A DNA stretch of 54,346 nt from Verrucomicrobiota bacterium (GTDB lineage: Bacteria > Verrucomicrobiota > Verrucomicrobiia > Limisphaerales > UBA8199). Position 1 is the first letter of the stretch; every line of letters starts with the position of its first letter. The notes beneath the pieces are model-generated. The model saw only the letters and a list, made by a program, of their open reading frames with translations. It did no database searches and had not been told where the DNA came from. This document shows, piece after piece, positions 43,067 through 53,501 of this stretch. The position numbers and the translations under genes were made by a program. Location: the NCBI GenBank assembly GCA_029974925.1, contig JARKQH010000079.1, positions 1 through 54,346 on the forward strand. Reading direction: 5' to 3'.

Positions 43067-43849
43067 ATGAACCCGAGTGACCCAACCGGGAACGGAAGCA
43101 AGGGGCGGCAGGGATTCAAAGTGGGCTTTCTGCTGGCGGCAGCTTTGGTAATCGGCGTGTTGCTGGCGCTGGCGCTGATTGAGCGGCCGGCGCCGGAATC
43201 GGCCCCCGGGTCCCCACCGCAAGCAGCCATCGAAATTGACGTCACCGCCGTCCGTCCGGCGGCCGAAAGCGGCGACGCCGAGGCGCAGTGGAAGTTGGGC
43301 CTGGCCTGCGCCCGGGGCCAGGGAGTCCCGCAAAATTATGCCGAGGCCGCCCAATGGTATCGCCGCGCGGCTGAGCAGGGCCATGCCGCCGCCCAGGCGG
43401 CTCTGGGCGAGCTTTACGAGGCCGGCCAGGGGGTGCCGTATGACGAAGCCGAGGCGGCGCGCTGGTATCGCCGGGCCGCCGAGCAGGGGCATGCGGGCGG
43501 CCAATACTCGCTGGCGGTCCTGTATGTGCTGGGCCGGGGGGTGCCGCGGGACCTGGCGCAGGCGCTTCAATGGTATCGCCGCGCGGCCGACCAGGGCAAT
43601 GCCCAGGCCCAATACCACCTGGGCACGCGCCATCGCGACGGCGACGGCCTCCCCCTCGACTTGGTCGAGGCGCATAAATGGCTGAGTCTGGCGGCCGCGC
43701 AGGGGCTGCCCGACGCCGCCCGGGCGCGGGACGAATTGAAACGAAAGATGACTCGCGAGCAAATCGCCGAAAGCCGGCGGCGCGTCGAGGCTTTCTCCCC
43801 GGCCGCGCCCCCTCGCGAATCGCCCGGCGGGGTGCCCAAGCCGCAATAG
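43067..43849 (+). CDS. Membrane-anchored Sel1-repeat protein
   Basis: A 260-residue protein with one N-terminal membrane helix (VGFLLAAALVIGVLLALALI) and four tandem 36-residue Sel1-like repeats between about residues 69 and 213. Each repeat fits the AQ-x-x-LG ... G-x-GVP-x-x-x-x-x-A-x-x-WYRRAAEQG pattern. Sel1 repeats build a solenoid that mediates protein-protein contacts. The first three repeats are nearly regular at the DNA level too (GGTATCGCCG recurs), consistent with recent internal duplication. The C-terminal ~45 residues are charged and proline-rich. No operon partner is evident. Confidence 0.85.
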   Translation: MNPSDPTGNGSKGRQGFKVGFLLAAALVIGVLLALALIERPAPESAPGSPPQAAIEIDVTAVRPAAESGDAEAQWKLGLACARGQGVPQNYAEAAQWYRRAAEQGHAAAQAALGELYEAGQGVPYDEAEAARWYRRAAEQGHAGGQYSLAVLYVLGRGVPRDLAQALQWYRRAADQGNAQAQYHLGTRHRDGDGLPLDLVEAHKWLSLAAAQGLPDAARARDELKRKMTREQIAESRRRVEAFSPAAPPRESPGGVPKPQ

Positions 43850-44180
43850 GGCTCGAAAACAACGCGGTGATGGGATTGGCCGCGAGGGTTCCGGCTTGTT
43901 CCGGGCTGTTCTGATTGCAGCCACTCCCTCCCTCCGCGCCATCCCGGCCTCAGGAACGAGCCGCCGGCTCAATCAGCCGGCCCCGCCGGAACCCGGCCGG
44001 CGGCAGCGAGCGAAGCCGGTGCAGAAATCAGGCCAAGGACGGGGTCGGGGTATTTCAACCTTGACTTTGGTTGGGGCACTTGGGCGGCTGGTCTAATAAT
44101 TATACCACTCCAACCCGCTTGTTGGCCGCAGCGGCGCGGCGTACGGTTACGCTGACATAACAAGCACTTGCCAGCAACCT
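43850..44180. other. Intergenic gap with a hairpin and a possible promoter
   Basis: A perfect GCCGGCT/AGCCGGC hairpin with a five-base loop lies at 43963-43981 and might end the Sel1 transcript, though no T run follows. TTGGGG at 44071 and TAATAA at 44094 have a 17-base spacing and could be a promoter for the LamG gene; the -35 is poor. No coding region was seen. Confidence 0.35.
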
Positions 44181-47100
44181 ATGAAAAAGATTCTTGCCCT
44201 TGGCGCCTTCCTCGGCCTGCTCAGCCTGTCGGTTCAGGCGGGTACCGTCGCCTACTATGAATTCAACGGCACCGGCCTCGCGCCGGTGGGCAGCACCATC
44301 ACCGATTCCACCGGCAACCACCACGGAACGGTGGCGGGCGGGGACCTGGAGTACGGCATGGACCCGCTGGCGGGCAGTTACTTGCGGTTTGATTCCAACT
44401 CGGTGGACCGGGTGGAGATAGCGGGGGCGCCGGACCTGGTTTTTCATACCGACGGAGCGTACACCATTGAGGTGGTCTTTCGCACCCGGATGCTGACCTC
44501 GGCCGTGGGCGCGCTGGTGTCCAAGGGCGCGGATGTGTCCAACCCGGATTCCCAGTGGTGGTTGCGGTATCGGGACGGCGCGCGGGCGACGGGACTGATC
44601 GAAGGGACGGACAACACCACGGAAGACTCGGCCACCACCGCTTCGGGCATTCCGCTCAACGACGGCAACTGGCATCACGTGGCGCTGGTGTTCAATGGCA
44701 CCGTGAGCCCCAAACGGCTCGAGATTTACCTGGATGGGGTGCTGAGCGGGTCGGATGCTTCGGTGGGCACGGCAGGGGTCGTGGGGGGCGCGGATAGCGA
44801 CCCGGTGGTGATTGGCGAGTTTGCCTCGCTGGCCGTCAGCCGCAGCTTCGCCGGCGACATTGCCGCCATCCGGCTCTCAGACACCGCCCTTGCACCGGCG
44901 GAATTTCTCCAGGTGCTGGCCACCTATATCGCGGATGTCACACCCACCAACGGCGCCAGTTTTCTTCCTCCCACCACCGTCGCGGGTTTTGTCGTGCATT
45001 CCCCGACCATCGGCGTGACCCCCTCGGGCATTCAGGTCAAGCTTAACGGCACGGACATTTCCGGCCAATTGACCATCACCGGCTCGAACGCGGAACGGAC
45101 GGTGACCCTGCCAGCCTTGGAAGCCAACCAGTATTATCGGATGGAAATCACGGTGACGGACCAGGCGAGCAACGTCATTCGCGAGACCGTCGAGTTCAAC
45201 ACGTTCGTCAACAACCTCCTGTTCATCGAAGGGGAGGATTACAATTTCAGCGGCGGCCAGTTTATTGACAACGTGATTCTCTCGAGTGTGCCGGGCCCAA
45301 ACAATTACCTGGACCGTTGGGGGATCGAGGGGATTGACTATCATCAGACCAACAGCCCGACGACGGATCAATACCGCATCGGCGACCAGGTGGGGACGGT
45401 CATCAGCGGGGACGTGCTGCGGCAGGCTTATATTGACGCCCAAGCGTCCGACCCCGGCGTGGCCGACTATGTGGCCCGGGATTTTGCCAACTCCGAGTGG
45501 GTAAATTACACCCGCACCTTCCCGGCGGGCAGCTACCGCGTCTATGCGCGGGTGGCCAAGACGGGCACCGTGCCGATGGTCATGAGCCTGGACGAAGTGA
45601 CCAGCGGCAGCACCGGCTACAGCCAGACCCTCGCCCCCATCGGCGTGTTTCGCGGACCGCCCACCCCGGCGATGACCACCTTCGCGTTCCTCCCGCTGAC
45701 CGACGCCCTTGGACAGGAGGTTGCCGTTTCCCTGAGCGGTGTCACCACGCTGCGGTTGACCATGGTTTCCGGCACCGCCGGAATGTATGTGAACTACCTC
45801 CTGTTTGTGCCGGTGAGCGGAACGCAGAAGCCTTTCGTGGCGGCCCTCTCGCCCGCCGCGGGCGCGGGGAATGAACCGGCCTCGCCGCCGATCCTGATCT
45901 CGATTCGGAACGCGGTGACGCAGGTCAACCCGAGCCAGCTTGAACTCAAGCTGGACGGCGCGGCAGTCACTGCGGTGGTGACTCCGACCGCCGCGGGGGT
46001 GGATTTGAGCTATCAGCCGTCCGTGCTGAGCACCGGGTGGCACACGCTGACGCTGGTTTTCCAGGACAGCGCCGCCAACACCGTCAGCAACCAGTGGCAA
46101 TTCCTGGTCGCCAACCAGGCGGTGCGCGGTTATTGGAAATTCGATGAACAACCGGCGGGCAGCGTGGCCAGCACCAACGCGGGCGCGATGCTGGATGCCA
46201 GCGGCAACACCCGTCACGGCACCGCCACCAGCGGCTCGATGAACTATGTGACCGGCAGTTTCAATTACGGAAACACCCGGGCGCTGCAGTTCTCGGGTGA
46301 CCCGGACCGGGTGATTGTGCCGGACCCGTCGGGGAGCCTGAATTTCACCGGGTCTTTCACCTTCGAGGCGCTGGTCCGCACGCTTAACACGACTACCACG
46401 TCGGCGGCCATCCTGGCCAAGAACGGGACGGGCGACGGCGAGGGCGAGTATTGGTGGCGGCTGCCCGGCGGCGCCGGCGGCACGCAGCGGGTGGGCGCCA
46501 ACAATTATTTTCTCGCGGGCACCAACGCCCTGAACGATGGCGCGTGGCACCACGTCGCCGTGGTTTACGACCAGGCGGCCGGGGAACTCCGGCTCTACGC
46601 CGATTACGCGCTCGACGGTGTGCTGGGCGGGGTGGTCTTTGACAAACCGGTGGGCCGCCCCGCCGATTTGCAGATCGGCGCGTTCATCGGCACCGTCACC
46701 AGCGAGTTCGAGGGCGACATTGATTTCATTCGCATCAGCGACGGCGCGCTGGCGCCGGGCCAGTTCATTCAAACCACGGTGGCGTTGCAGCCGATCCTCA
46801 AGTCCGTCCTCCCGGCCGATGGCGCGCGGAATGTGGCGCCGCGGCCCTTGATCCGGGCCGAATACCAGAATCGGGACACCGCGGTGGTTTTGAGCAGCCT
46901 GAAACTGTTTGTGGATGGCAACGATGTCACAGCCGGGGCGACCCGGACGTCGGACGGATTGACGACGGTCATCAGCTACACGCCTTCCGCCGCCTTGGCG
47001 CTTGGCCCGCATGCGGTTCAGGTCACGTTCAACGACACGGCGGCGCCGGCCAACTCGTGGACCAACTCGTGGAGTTTCAGCGTGGTGGGTTCGGTGCCGG

Positions 47101-47981
47101 TGCTGGGCTTTTACCAGTTCAACGAAAAGGCCCCGGGCAACACGGTGGACAACACCGCGGGGGCCATTCTGGACGCCAGCGGCTACGCGCGTCATGCCAC
47201 AGCCACGGGCGCGCTGGCCTACGTCAGCGGCAGCCTCGATTACGGCAACAGCTCCGCCCTCCAGTTCCTGGTGGGGGGCGGGCCCGTCGTGATTCCCGAC
47301 GCGGCGGGGGTGTTCAATTGGACGGGAACGCAAAGTGTCACGCTCGAGGCGGTGATTCGCACGGTGACCATCGGCGAGAACAGCGTCGGGGCCCTCCTGG
47401 CCAAGCAGGGCGCCACCCCGGGCGAATGGTGGTGGCGGATCAACGCGACCGGCAAACAGCAATTCTGGGTCAACAACGGCACCGGGTCGCGTTCGGCCAG
47501 CGGCAATGCCGTCTTGAACGATGGCAACTGGCATCATGTGGCCGCCGTGTTTGACGGCGTGGCCCAGCAGGTGCGCGTCTATGTGGATTACACTCTGGAC
47601 GGCTTCGGGGCGGCGGCCTACGCCTCGCCCGGCCTCGTCGGCAACAGCAAGGACGTGTGGATCGGCGCGTTCCAAAACATGGACCGCGAATTCGCGGGCG
47701 ACATTGACCTGGTGCGCATCTCCGGCGAGGCGCTGGACCCGAGCTGGTTTGTGCCGCTGGGCGGGCTGGCGGCGCCGGTCAGGATTGTCCACACGGTCGT
47801 GCAAGGCGGTTCGATCTCCTTCAGCTTTGCCACCGAGGCCGGCCGGTCCTACGTGGTCGAGGCGGCCGGCAGCCTCGGGGGCGCGTGGGCGGACCTCGAG
47901 ACGGTGAACGGAGACGGAACGGTGAAGACCGTCACCTATCCGGCGAGCCTGGCACAGCGGTACTTCCGCGTGCGCAACTAA
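44181..47981 (+). CDS. Large secreted triple-LamG protein with a CBM6-like module
   Basis: A 1266-residue secreted or surface protein. After the signal peptide ([20 protein letters not shown]) come LamG 1 (~25-250; [23 protein letters not shown]), an Ig-like segment, a carbohydrate-binding-like module (~348-550; [34 protein letters not shown]), another Ig-like segment, LamG 2 (~649-865), an Ig-like segment, LamG 3 (~974-1195) and a short C-terminal domain ([18 protein letters not shown] ... RYFRVRN) common on Verrucomicrobia exported proteins. No catalytic module is visible, so it probably binds glycan. It heads the sialic-acid locus; the pseudopilin gene starts 20 bases after it. LamG 3 is closely similar to the LamG module of the downstream sialidase. 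Confidence 0.88.
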   Translation: MKKILALGAFLGLLSLSVQAGTVAYYEFNGTGLAPVGSTITDSTGNHHGTVAGGDLEYGMDPLAGSYLRFDSNSVDRVEIAGAPDLVFHTDGAYTIEVVFRTRMLTSAVGALVSKGADVSNPDSQWWLRYRDGARATGLIEGTDNTTEDSATTASGIPLNDGNWHHVALVFNGTVSPKRLEIYLDGVLSGSDASVGTAGVVGGADSDPVVIGEFASLAVSRSFAGDIAAIRLSDTALAPAEFLQVLATYIADVTPTNGASFLPPTTVAGFVVHSPTIGVTPSGIQVKLNGTDISGQLTITGSNAERTVTLPALEANQYYRMEITVTDQASNVIRETVEFNTFVNNLLFIEGEDYNFSGGQFIDNVILSSVPGPNNYLDRWGIEGIDYHQTNSPTTDQYRIGDQVGTVISGDVLRQAYIDAQASDPGVADYVARDFANSEWVNYTRTFPAGSYRVYARVAKTGTVPMVMSLDEVTSGSTGYSQTLAPIGVFRGPPTPAMTTFAFLPLTDALGQEVAVSLSGVTTLRLTMVSGTAGMYVNYLLFVPVSGTQKPFVAALSPAAGAGNEPASPPILISIRNAVTQVNPSQLELKLDGAAVTAVVTPTAAGVDLSYQPSVLSTGWHTLTLVFQDSAANTVSNQWQFLVANQAVRGYWKFDEQPAGSVASTNAGAMLDASGNTRHGTATSGSMNYVTGSFNYGNTRALQFSGDPDRVIVPDPSGSLNFTGSFTFEALVRTLNTTTTSAAILAKNGTGDGEGEYWWRLPGGAGGTQRVGANNYFLAGTNALNDGAWHHVAVVYDQAAGELRLYADYALDGVLGGVVFDKPVGRPADLQIGAFIGTVTSEFEGDIDFIRISDGALAPGQFIQTTVALQPILKSVLPADGARNVAPRPLIRAEYQNRDTAVVLSSLKLFVDGNDVTAGATRTSDGLTTVISYTPSAALALGPHAVQVTFNDTAAPANSWTNSWSFSVVGSVPVLGFYQFNEKAPGNTVDNTAGAILDASGYARHATATGALAYVSGSLDYGNSSALQFLVGGGPVVIPDAAGVFNWTGTQSVTLEAVIRTVTIGENSVGALLAKQGATPGEWWWRINATGKQQFWVNNGTGSRSASGNAVLNDGNWHHVAAVFDGVAQQVRVYVDYTLDGFGAAAYASPGLVGNSKDVWIGAFQNMDREFAGDIDLVRISGEALDPSWFVPLGGLAAPVRIVHTVVQGGSISFSFATEAGRSYVVEAAGSLGGAWADLETVNGDGTVKTVTYPASLAQRYFRVRN

Positions 47982-48000
47982 TCCCGCGAACCTCAAGCTC

Positions 48001-48816
48001 ATGACAGCATCAATGAAACGGCGCAACGGATTTACCCTGATTGAACTGCTGGTGGTCATTGCCATCATTGCCATTCTGGCGGCGATGCTCCTGCCGGCGT
48101 TGAACCGCGCGAAGACCAAGGCCACGGGCATTGCCTGCCTGAACAATCTCAAGCAGCTTGGTTTGGGATGGTACATGTACGCGCAGGACAACCAGGACCG
48201 TGTGGCGCCCAACAAGCCGAACCAGGCCGGCGCCGCCGGGCTGCAAACTTCCTGGGTGTCGGGGTTCCTGAACATGTTCAACACCACCGACAACACCAAC
48301 ACCTGGCTGATCGAACAGAGCCTGATCTTCCCTTACTGCAAAAACATCCAGGCGTTCCGGTGCCCGGGCGATCAATCCGTCTCGGTGCACGGGGGTGTCT
48401 CCCACAAGCGGGTGCGCACCGTCGCCATGAATTCGTGGCTATCGGAAGGCCGGCTGTCCCAATCCCCGGGCTACAAGGTCATCAAGAAAATGTCGGACAT
48501 GACCACCCTCGGCCCGGCCATGACGTGGGTCATGATGGACGAGCGCGAGGACAGCATTGATGACTGTTATTTTGCGGTCAACATGACCGGCTATCCGAAC
48601 CAGCCGCGCACCATCGTCTGGGTCAACTACCCGGCGAGTTACCACGGCCAGTCCGCCGGCCTGGCCTTCGCCGACGGTCACTCCGAAATCCGCCGCTGGC
48701 GCGACAACCGCACCATGCCGCCGCTGGTGCCGGGCAAGCCTTTGCCGCTCAACATTTCCTCGCCCAACAACGAGGACTTGATCTGGTTGCAACAGCGAAC
48801 GACGGTGCCGGAATGA
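48001..48816 (+). CDS. Pseudopilin overlapping the sialidase gene
   Basis: A 271-residue prepilin-like protein: [17 protein letters not shown] with the cleavage site after the glycine, then [19 protein letters not shown] and the [19 protein letters not shown] block typical of the PVC pseudopilins. The C-terminal [16 protein letters not shown] is the H-x9-DG-like end box of this family. Family members are thought to assemble in a type II secretion-like pseudopilus or on the surface. The stop overlaps the start of the LamG-sialidase gene in an ATGA arrangement, which implies coupled translation and a shared pathway. An in-frame ATG at 48013 is an alternative start. Confidence 0.9.
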   Translation: MTASMKRRNGFTLIELLVVIAIIAILAAMLLPALNRAKTKATGIACLNNLKQLGLGWYMYAQDNQDRVAPNKPNQAGAAGLQTSWVSGFLNMFNTTDNTNTWLIEQSLIFPYCKNIQAFRCPGDQSVSVHGGVSHKRVRTVAMNSWLSEGRLSQSPGYKVIKKMSDMTTLGPAMTWVMMDEREDSIDDCYFAVNMTGYPNQPRTIVWVNYPASYHGQSAGLAFADGHSEIRRWRDNRTMPPLVPGKPLPLNISSPNNEDLIWLQQRTTVPE

Positions 48817-51194
48817 AGTCGCTGCCACCCGAAGGCGTTTGGCGAGAAGTCATGTCGGAAATCCGCGGGCGCGGGAGGCGCGCGCCCGGCGCCGGGTGGT
48901 TGCCAGGCTTGCTCCTGGGGGCGCTGGTGGCATGGCCGGCGCCGGCTTCGGCCGCCGTGCTGGCACACTGGCAGTTCAATGAGAAGGCGCCCGGGGCCGC
49001 CGCCAGTTCCGCCACCAACGCCATCCTGGACGCCAGCGGCAACGCGCGGCATTTGACCGCCGCCGGCAGCCCGCTGCCGCAGTACGTCAGCGGCGCGCCC
49101 GCCTACGGCTCGACCTCAGCCTTGCAGTTCACCGCCGGCACCGACCGGCTCCACACCGCCCAGACCGCCCCCTTCAATTTCGGGCTCGAGGACAGCTTTA
49201 CCCTCGAGGCGGTGGTGAGAACCGCGCCCGGCGCGACGTTCACCGGCAACATCGTTGGCCGCGACTGGGGTTCCTTGCTCCCCTCCTGGTGGTTCCGGCT
49301 CGAATCCGGCCGTCCGCGTTTTCTTATCGCCCAGGACGGCGGCCCTGAACCCAACGTGACCGCCAGCGCAGCCGTCAACGACGGCGAATGGCATCATGTG
49401 GCCGCCGTGCGCGACGCGGCCGCGAAAAAATTGCGGGTGTATGTGGATTATCTGCTGGCGGGCGAGGTGACCGACACGCTGACGGCTCCTCCCACCAACG
49501 GGCAAAGCCTGGTGGTGGGCGCATTCAACAACGGGCAGCGCCAGTTCGAGGGCGCCATGGATTTCGTGCGCATCAGCTCGGGCGCGCTGGCGCCGTCCGA
49601 ATTCATTCCCGCGGCCCTCTCGATTGTCGAGCTCGAGCCGGCTCCCGGCGCCACCTTCGCTTCCGCGACCCAGGGCTTGCGCTTTGTGGTGCTTTCAGAC
49701 CTGGGGGTGGCCCCGGCCGGCATCCATCTGATGTTGAACGGCAGCAATCGCACGCCTGAATTGCAGATCACCGGCACCGCCAGCCGCCGGGAGGTCGCTT
49801 TCCCCGGCCTCGAGCCCGACTCCAATTATTCGGCGCTCATCACCGTCGCGGACCAGGCGGGCAATCAAGTGAGCCGCTCCTTCCAGTTTGACACCTACGA
49901 GGGACACAAGGTGGTGGTGTACGCGCGCGGCGATTCCGGCTACCATACCTACCGGATTCCGGCGCTGCTGACGACGCGGGCGGGGACGTTGCTCGCGTTC
50001 GCCGAGGCGCGCAAGAACAGCGCGAGCGACGCGGGCGACATAGACCTGGTGGTCAAGCGCAGCAGCGACCTGGGCCGAACCTGGTCGGCCATGCAGATTA
50101 TCTGGTCGGACGGCGACAACACCATCGGCAATCCCTGCCCGGTGGTGGACCAAACCACGGGCCGGATTTGGCTGCCCTTCTGCCGCAACAACGACCGGGT
50201 GTTTGTCACTTCAAGCGCCGACGACGGACTGACGTGGGCGCCGCCCGTTGAAATCACGTCAACCGTCAAGCTTGCGAATTGGAGCTGGTACGCCACCGGC
50301 CCGGGCGTGGGCATCCAACTGGAACAAGGTTCGCACCGCGGCCGGCTGGTGATTCCCTGCGACCACACCGCCCGCGACACGAACAATACCACCTGGTGGA
50401 ACTCGCATGTCATCTTCAGCGACGACCATGGCGCCACGTGGCAGTTGGGCGGAATCATCGGGCCCAAGATGAACGAATGCCAGGTGGTGGAGCTGGCCGA
50501 TGGGCGCCTGATGATGAACATGCGAAACTCGGATTCGACCCAGGATTACCGCGCCCTCGCGACCAGCGGGGACGGCGGCATCACCTGGTCGGAGGTCCGC
50601 CACGATCCCACGCTGATCGAGCCGATTTGCCAGGCCAGTTTCCTGCGGTACACCCGCGCCACCGAGTTTACAAAAAACCGGCTGATCTTTTCCAACCCCG
50701 CAAGCACCTCGAGCCGGATTGCGATGACCGTGCGGCTCAGTTATGACGAGGGAGAGACCTGGCCGGTGGCCAAAGTCTTGCACGCGGCCGCGGCGGCTTA
50801 TTCCTGCCTGGCGGTCCTGCCTGACTGGACCTTGGGGTGTCTGTATGAAGCGGGAGCCTCGAGTCCTTACGAGACGATCACCTTCGCCCGCTTCAGCCTT
50901 GCGTGGCTGACCGACGGGGCGGACCGTCCCCACCGGCGGGTGCTGCACTGGCGGCGGGAGGGCGCGGGACTTCTGTTGCGATGGCCGGCCGCATTCGACG
51001 GGGTTGTGCTCGAATCCACCAGCGGTCTCGAAACGCCGGCCTGGATGACGGTCGCCGCCGCGACCTCGCTGGTGGATGACTATCGTCAGGTTGTTTTGAA
51101 TGCCGCGGCCGGCCGCCAGTTTTTCCGGCTGAAGTGGACGAACGGGCTTGCACCCGGCTCCCGACCGGCGGCAGCCTCTGGCGCGGGCCCTTAA
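48813..51194 (+). CDS. LamG-containing GH33-type sialidase
   Basis: A 793-residue secreted sialidase. The N-terminal leader is long (signal core [18 protein letters not shown] begins near residue 30). A LamG domain occupies ~45-270 ([40 protein letters not shown]), followed by an Ig-like linker. The propeller starts near residue 375 with the sialidase arginine motif YRIPALL and carries Asp-boxes [24 protein letters not shown] and SGDGGITW. The [12 protein letters not shown] stretch fits the early aspartate region. This family releases terminal sialic acid. The C-terminus repeats the [20 protein letters not shown] module seen on other exported proteins here. It overlaps the pseudopilin gene by four bases, and the lyase gene follows 11 bases later. 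Confidence 0.9.
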   Translation: MKSLPPEGVWREVMSEIRGRGRRAPGAGWLPGLLLGALVAWPAPASAAVLAHWQFNEKAPGAAASSATNAILDASGNARHLTAAGSPLPQYVSGAPAYGSTSALQFTAGTDRLHTAQTAPFNFGLEDSFTLEAVVRTAPGATFTGNIVGRDWGSLLPSWWFRLESGRPRFLIAQDGGPEPNVTASAAVNDGEWHHVAAVRDAAAKKLRVYVDYLLAGEVTDTLTAPPTNGQSLVVGAFNNGQRQFEGAMDFVRISSGALAPSEFIPAALSIVELEPAPGATFASATQGLRFVVLSDLGVAPAGIHLMLNGSNRTPELQITGTASRREVAFPGLEPDSNYSALITVADQAGNQVSRSFQFDTYEGHKVVVYARGDSGYHTYRIPALLTTRAGTLLAFAEARKNSASDAGDIDLVVKRSSDLGRTWSAMQIIWSDGDNTIGNPCPVVDQTTGRIWLPFCRNNDRVFVTSSADDGLTWAPPVEITSTVKLANWSWYATGPGVGIQLEQGSHRGRLVIPCDHTARDTNNTTWWNSHVIFSDDHGATWQLGGIIGPKMNECQVVELADGRLMMNMRNSDSTQDYRALATSGDGGITWSEVRHDPTLIEPICQASFLRYTRATEFTKNRLIFSNPASTSSRIAMTVRLSYDEGETWPVAKVLHAAAAAYSCLAVLPDWTLGCLYEAGASSPYETITFARFSLAWLTDGADRPHRRVLHWRREGAGLLLRWPAAFDGVVLESTSGLETPAWMTVAAATSLVDDYRQVVLNAAAGRQFFRLKWTNGLAPGSRPAAASGAGP

Positions 51195-51205
51195 GAACAG
51201 GATTT

Positions 51206-52147
51206 ATGAAACCCAGACTCAGCGGCCTCATTGCCGCGCCTTTTACCGCCATGCTTCCGGATGGCGCTCTTAATCTCGACGCGATTCAGCGTCAGGCCGA
51301 TGCCCTGGTGGCCAGCCGCGTCAGCGGCGCCTTCATTTGCGGCACGACCGGCGAAGGCCTGTCGCTCACGAATGCCGAACGCCGCCAGGTGGCCGAGCGA
51401 TGGGTCGCGGCCGCCGCCGGGCGCCTGCAGGTCATTGTCCATGTGGCGCATAGCAGCGTGGACGAAAGCCGCGAGCTGGCCGCGCATGCCCAGCAGATCG
51501 GGGCGGACGCCTGCGCCACCGTCGGCCCGACGTTTTTCCGCCCGGCGAGCGTCGAGCGGCTGGTCGAGTATTGCGCCCGCGTGGCCTCGGGCGCTCCCAA
51601 CCTCCCGTTCTATTACTATCACATGCCGGTGATGACGGGCGTGAACCTCCCCATGCCGGAGTTCCTCAAGACCGCCAGCCGCCAGATACCCAACCTGGCG
51701 GGCATCAAGTTCACCGATGAGAACCTGATGAGCTACAGCCAGTGCCTCAACTTCGAGGATGGCCGCTTTAACATTCTGTTCGGGCGGGACGAAATTCTGC
51801 TGGCGGCCCTGGCCCTGGGCGCGACCGGGGCGGTGGGGAGCACCTACAATTACATGGCGCCCCTGTATCATCGCATCATGGAAGCGTTCGCAAGGGGGGA
51901 CCTCGAGACCGCCCGCCGCCACCAGATGCTGTCCATCCAAATCATCGCGGTGATGGCGCGGCACGGTGGACTCCCGGCCGGCAAAGCGATGATGAGCCTG
52001 GTGGGCATTGATTGCGGGCCCGTGCGGCCGCCGCTGCAGAACCTCACGCGCAGCCAATTCGAGGTCCTGCGCCAGGAACTGGAACAGGTGGGGTTCCCAC
52101 AAAGGGTTGGCGCGCTCGAACCCGTGGCCGGGGCGGCGGGACGCTGA
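51206..52147 (+). CDS. nanA: N-acetylneuraminate lyase (DHDPS family)
   Basis: A 313-residue class I aldolase of the DHDPS/NanA family. GTTGEG at residues 46-51 binds the carboxylate, YYYHMPVMTG supplies the tyrosine near 137, and the Schiff-base lysine is K168 in GIKFTDENL. The YYYH-P-x-x-TG and GIKFTDE forms point to sialic-acid lyase rather than dihydrodipicolinate synthase. It would split free sialic acid into an N-acetylhexosamine and pyruvate in the cytoplasm. An AGGA sequence precedes the ATG at 51206, and the longer frame back to 51134 overlaps the sialidase gene. It sits between two sialidase genes, which supports the assignment. No transporter for sialic acid is next to it. Confidence 0.88.
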   Translation: MKPRLSGLIAAPFTAMLPDGALNLDAIQRQADALVASRVSGAFICGTTGEGLSLTNAERRQVAERWVAAAAGRLQVIVHVAHSSVDESRELAAHAQQIGADACATVGPTFFRPASVERLVEYCARVASGAPNLPFYYYHMPVMTGVNLPMPEFLKTASRQIPNLAGIKFTDENLMSYSQCLNFEDGRFNILFGRDEILLAALALGATGAVGSTYNYMAPLYHRIMEAFARGDLETARRHQMLSIQIIAVMARHGGLPAGKAMMSLVGIDCGPVRPPLQNLTRSQFEVLRQELEQVGFPQRVGALEPVAGAAGR

Positions 52148-52173
52148 CCTTTCACCATCCCCCACCGCACACC

Positions 52174-53334
52174 ATGATCACCAGGAATTCGCCGCTACGG
52201 GCGGCAGCGTGGAAAATCCTCCTCCTCAGCGCGTGCGCCCTCGGCCTGGCGGCGGGGCGGGGCGCCGCGGCGCCGGCGGGTTTGGAACAATCTGATTTGT
52301 TCGTGGCCGGCACAGACGGCTATCACACCTATCGTATTCCAGTGCTTCTGGCCACCCCGGCGGGGACGGTGCTGGCCTTCTGCGAGGGACGCAGGCGCAG
52401 TGCCAGCGACACCGGCCAGATAGACCTGCTGCTGCGCCGTTCGACCGACGGCGGCCGGACCTGGAGCGAGCCGCAGGTCGTTTGGAGCGATGGAAACAAC
52501 GTTTGCGGCAACCCGGCGCCGGTCGCCGACCAGGCCAGCGGCCAGGTCTGGCTGCTGATGACGTGGAACCTCGGCTCGGATCACGAACGCGAAATCATGG
52601 CCGGCACCAGCAAGGATACCCGCCGCGTGTTCGTCACCCGGAGTGCCGATAACGGCCGGTCCTGGTCGCCCCCGCGGGAGATTACCGCCTCGGTCAAGCG
52701 CCCGCACTGGCGGTGGTATGCCACTGGCCCCGCCAACGGCATCCAACTCACCCGCGGTGCGCACGCCGGCCGCCTGGTCGTGCCCGCGAACCATTCCGAC
52801 CATTCCGATACGAACCATCACCCCTATCGCGCCCACGTCATCTACTCCGACGACCGCGGCCAGACCTGGAAACTGGGGGGGATTGAGGAGGAAAAGACCA
52901 ACGAATCCACGCTGGTCGAGCTGGCCGACGGCACCTTGCTCCACAACATGCGCTCCTATCACAACAAGAACCGGCGCGCCCTTGCCACCAGCCGCGACGG
53001 CGGCCTCACCTGGTCGCCCGTCAAACTCGACCCGGTTCTCCTCGAGCCGGTTTGCCAGGCCAGTCTCCTGCGGGCCACCTGGCCCGGACCCGGCCAGCGG
53101 GGTCTCATCCTGTTTTCCAATCCCGCCAGCCTCAAACGGATGAACCTGACCCTGCGCTTCAGCTACGACGAGGCGAAGACCTGGCCGGAAAGCGTCACCC
53201 TCCACGCCGGTCCCGCGGCCTACTCGGGCCTGGCGTGCCTGCCCGACGGCACCATTCTCTGCGCCTACGAGTGCGGCGAAGCAAGCCCCTACGAAAAAAT
53301 CCGCCTCGCCCGCCTCCCGCGGGGTCAGTCCTAG
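52174..53334 (+). CDS. Exo-alpha-sialidase (GH33-type)
   Basis: A 386-residue exported single-domain sialidase. The signal peptide is MITRNSPLRAAAWKILLLSA, then an alanine-rich end. The propeller starts with YHTYRIPVLL (arginine motif) and has Asp-boxes STDGGRTW, SADNGRSW, SDDRGQTW and SRDGGLTW; a fifth is degenerate (SYDEAKTW). The TGQIDLLLRRS segment matches [12 protein letters not shown] of the LamG-sialidase, so the two are paralogues, here without LamG. The start at 52174 is preferred because the signal peptide follows; the frame is open further upstream through the lyase end. The last codons and the stop lie inside the third copy of the dispersed repeat. Confidence 0.9.
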   Translation: MITRNSPLRAAAWKILLLSACALGLAAGRGAAAPAGLEQSDLFVAGTDGYHTYRIPVLLATPAGTVLAFCEGRRRSASDTGQIDLLLRRSTDGGRTWSEPQVVWSDGNNVCGNPAPVADQASGQVWLLMTWNLGSDHEREIMAGTSKDTRRVFVTRSADNGRSWSPPREITASVKRPHWRWYATGPANGIQLTRGAHAGRLVVPANHSDHSDTNHHPYRAHVIYSDDRGQTWKLGGIEEEKTNESTLVELADGTLLHNMRSYHNKNRRALATSRDGGLTWSPVKLDPVLLEPVCQASLLRATWPGPGQRGLILFSNPASLKRMNLTLRFSYDEAKTWPESVTLHAGPAAYSGLACLPDGTILCAYECGEASPYEKIRLARLPRGQS

Positions 53335-53345
53335 AATTTTAGCGC
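53321..53345 (+). repeat. Dispersed 25-bp repeat, copy 3
   Basis: Matches copies 1 and 2 over 25 bases except for one T-to-G change (CCTAGAATT here). The sialidase frame enters it as GGT-CAG-TCC-TAG, so the changed base creates the stop codon. Again the repeat has the coding orientation and sits at the end of the gene. Confidence 0.88.
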
Positions 53346-53501
53346 GGTCCCCCTCCCCCGGCGCCTTACCCCGCGCCCCAAGTGAAGCTCCGAGTTGGCC
53401 GCCCCGGCCTTTGCGTGATCGGCGGGCGGTCTGGTTTTCCGCAAGTTCCCTGCGCGCTTTCTCACCTTCCCACCTCCGGCCAATTGCCCTAGGATGCGCG
53501 C

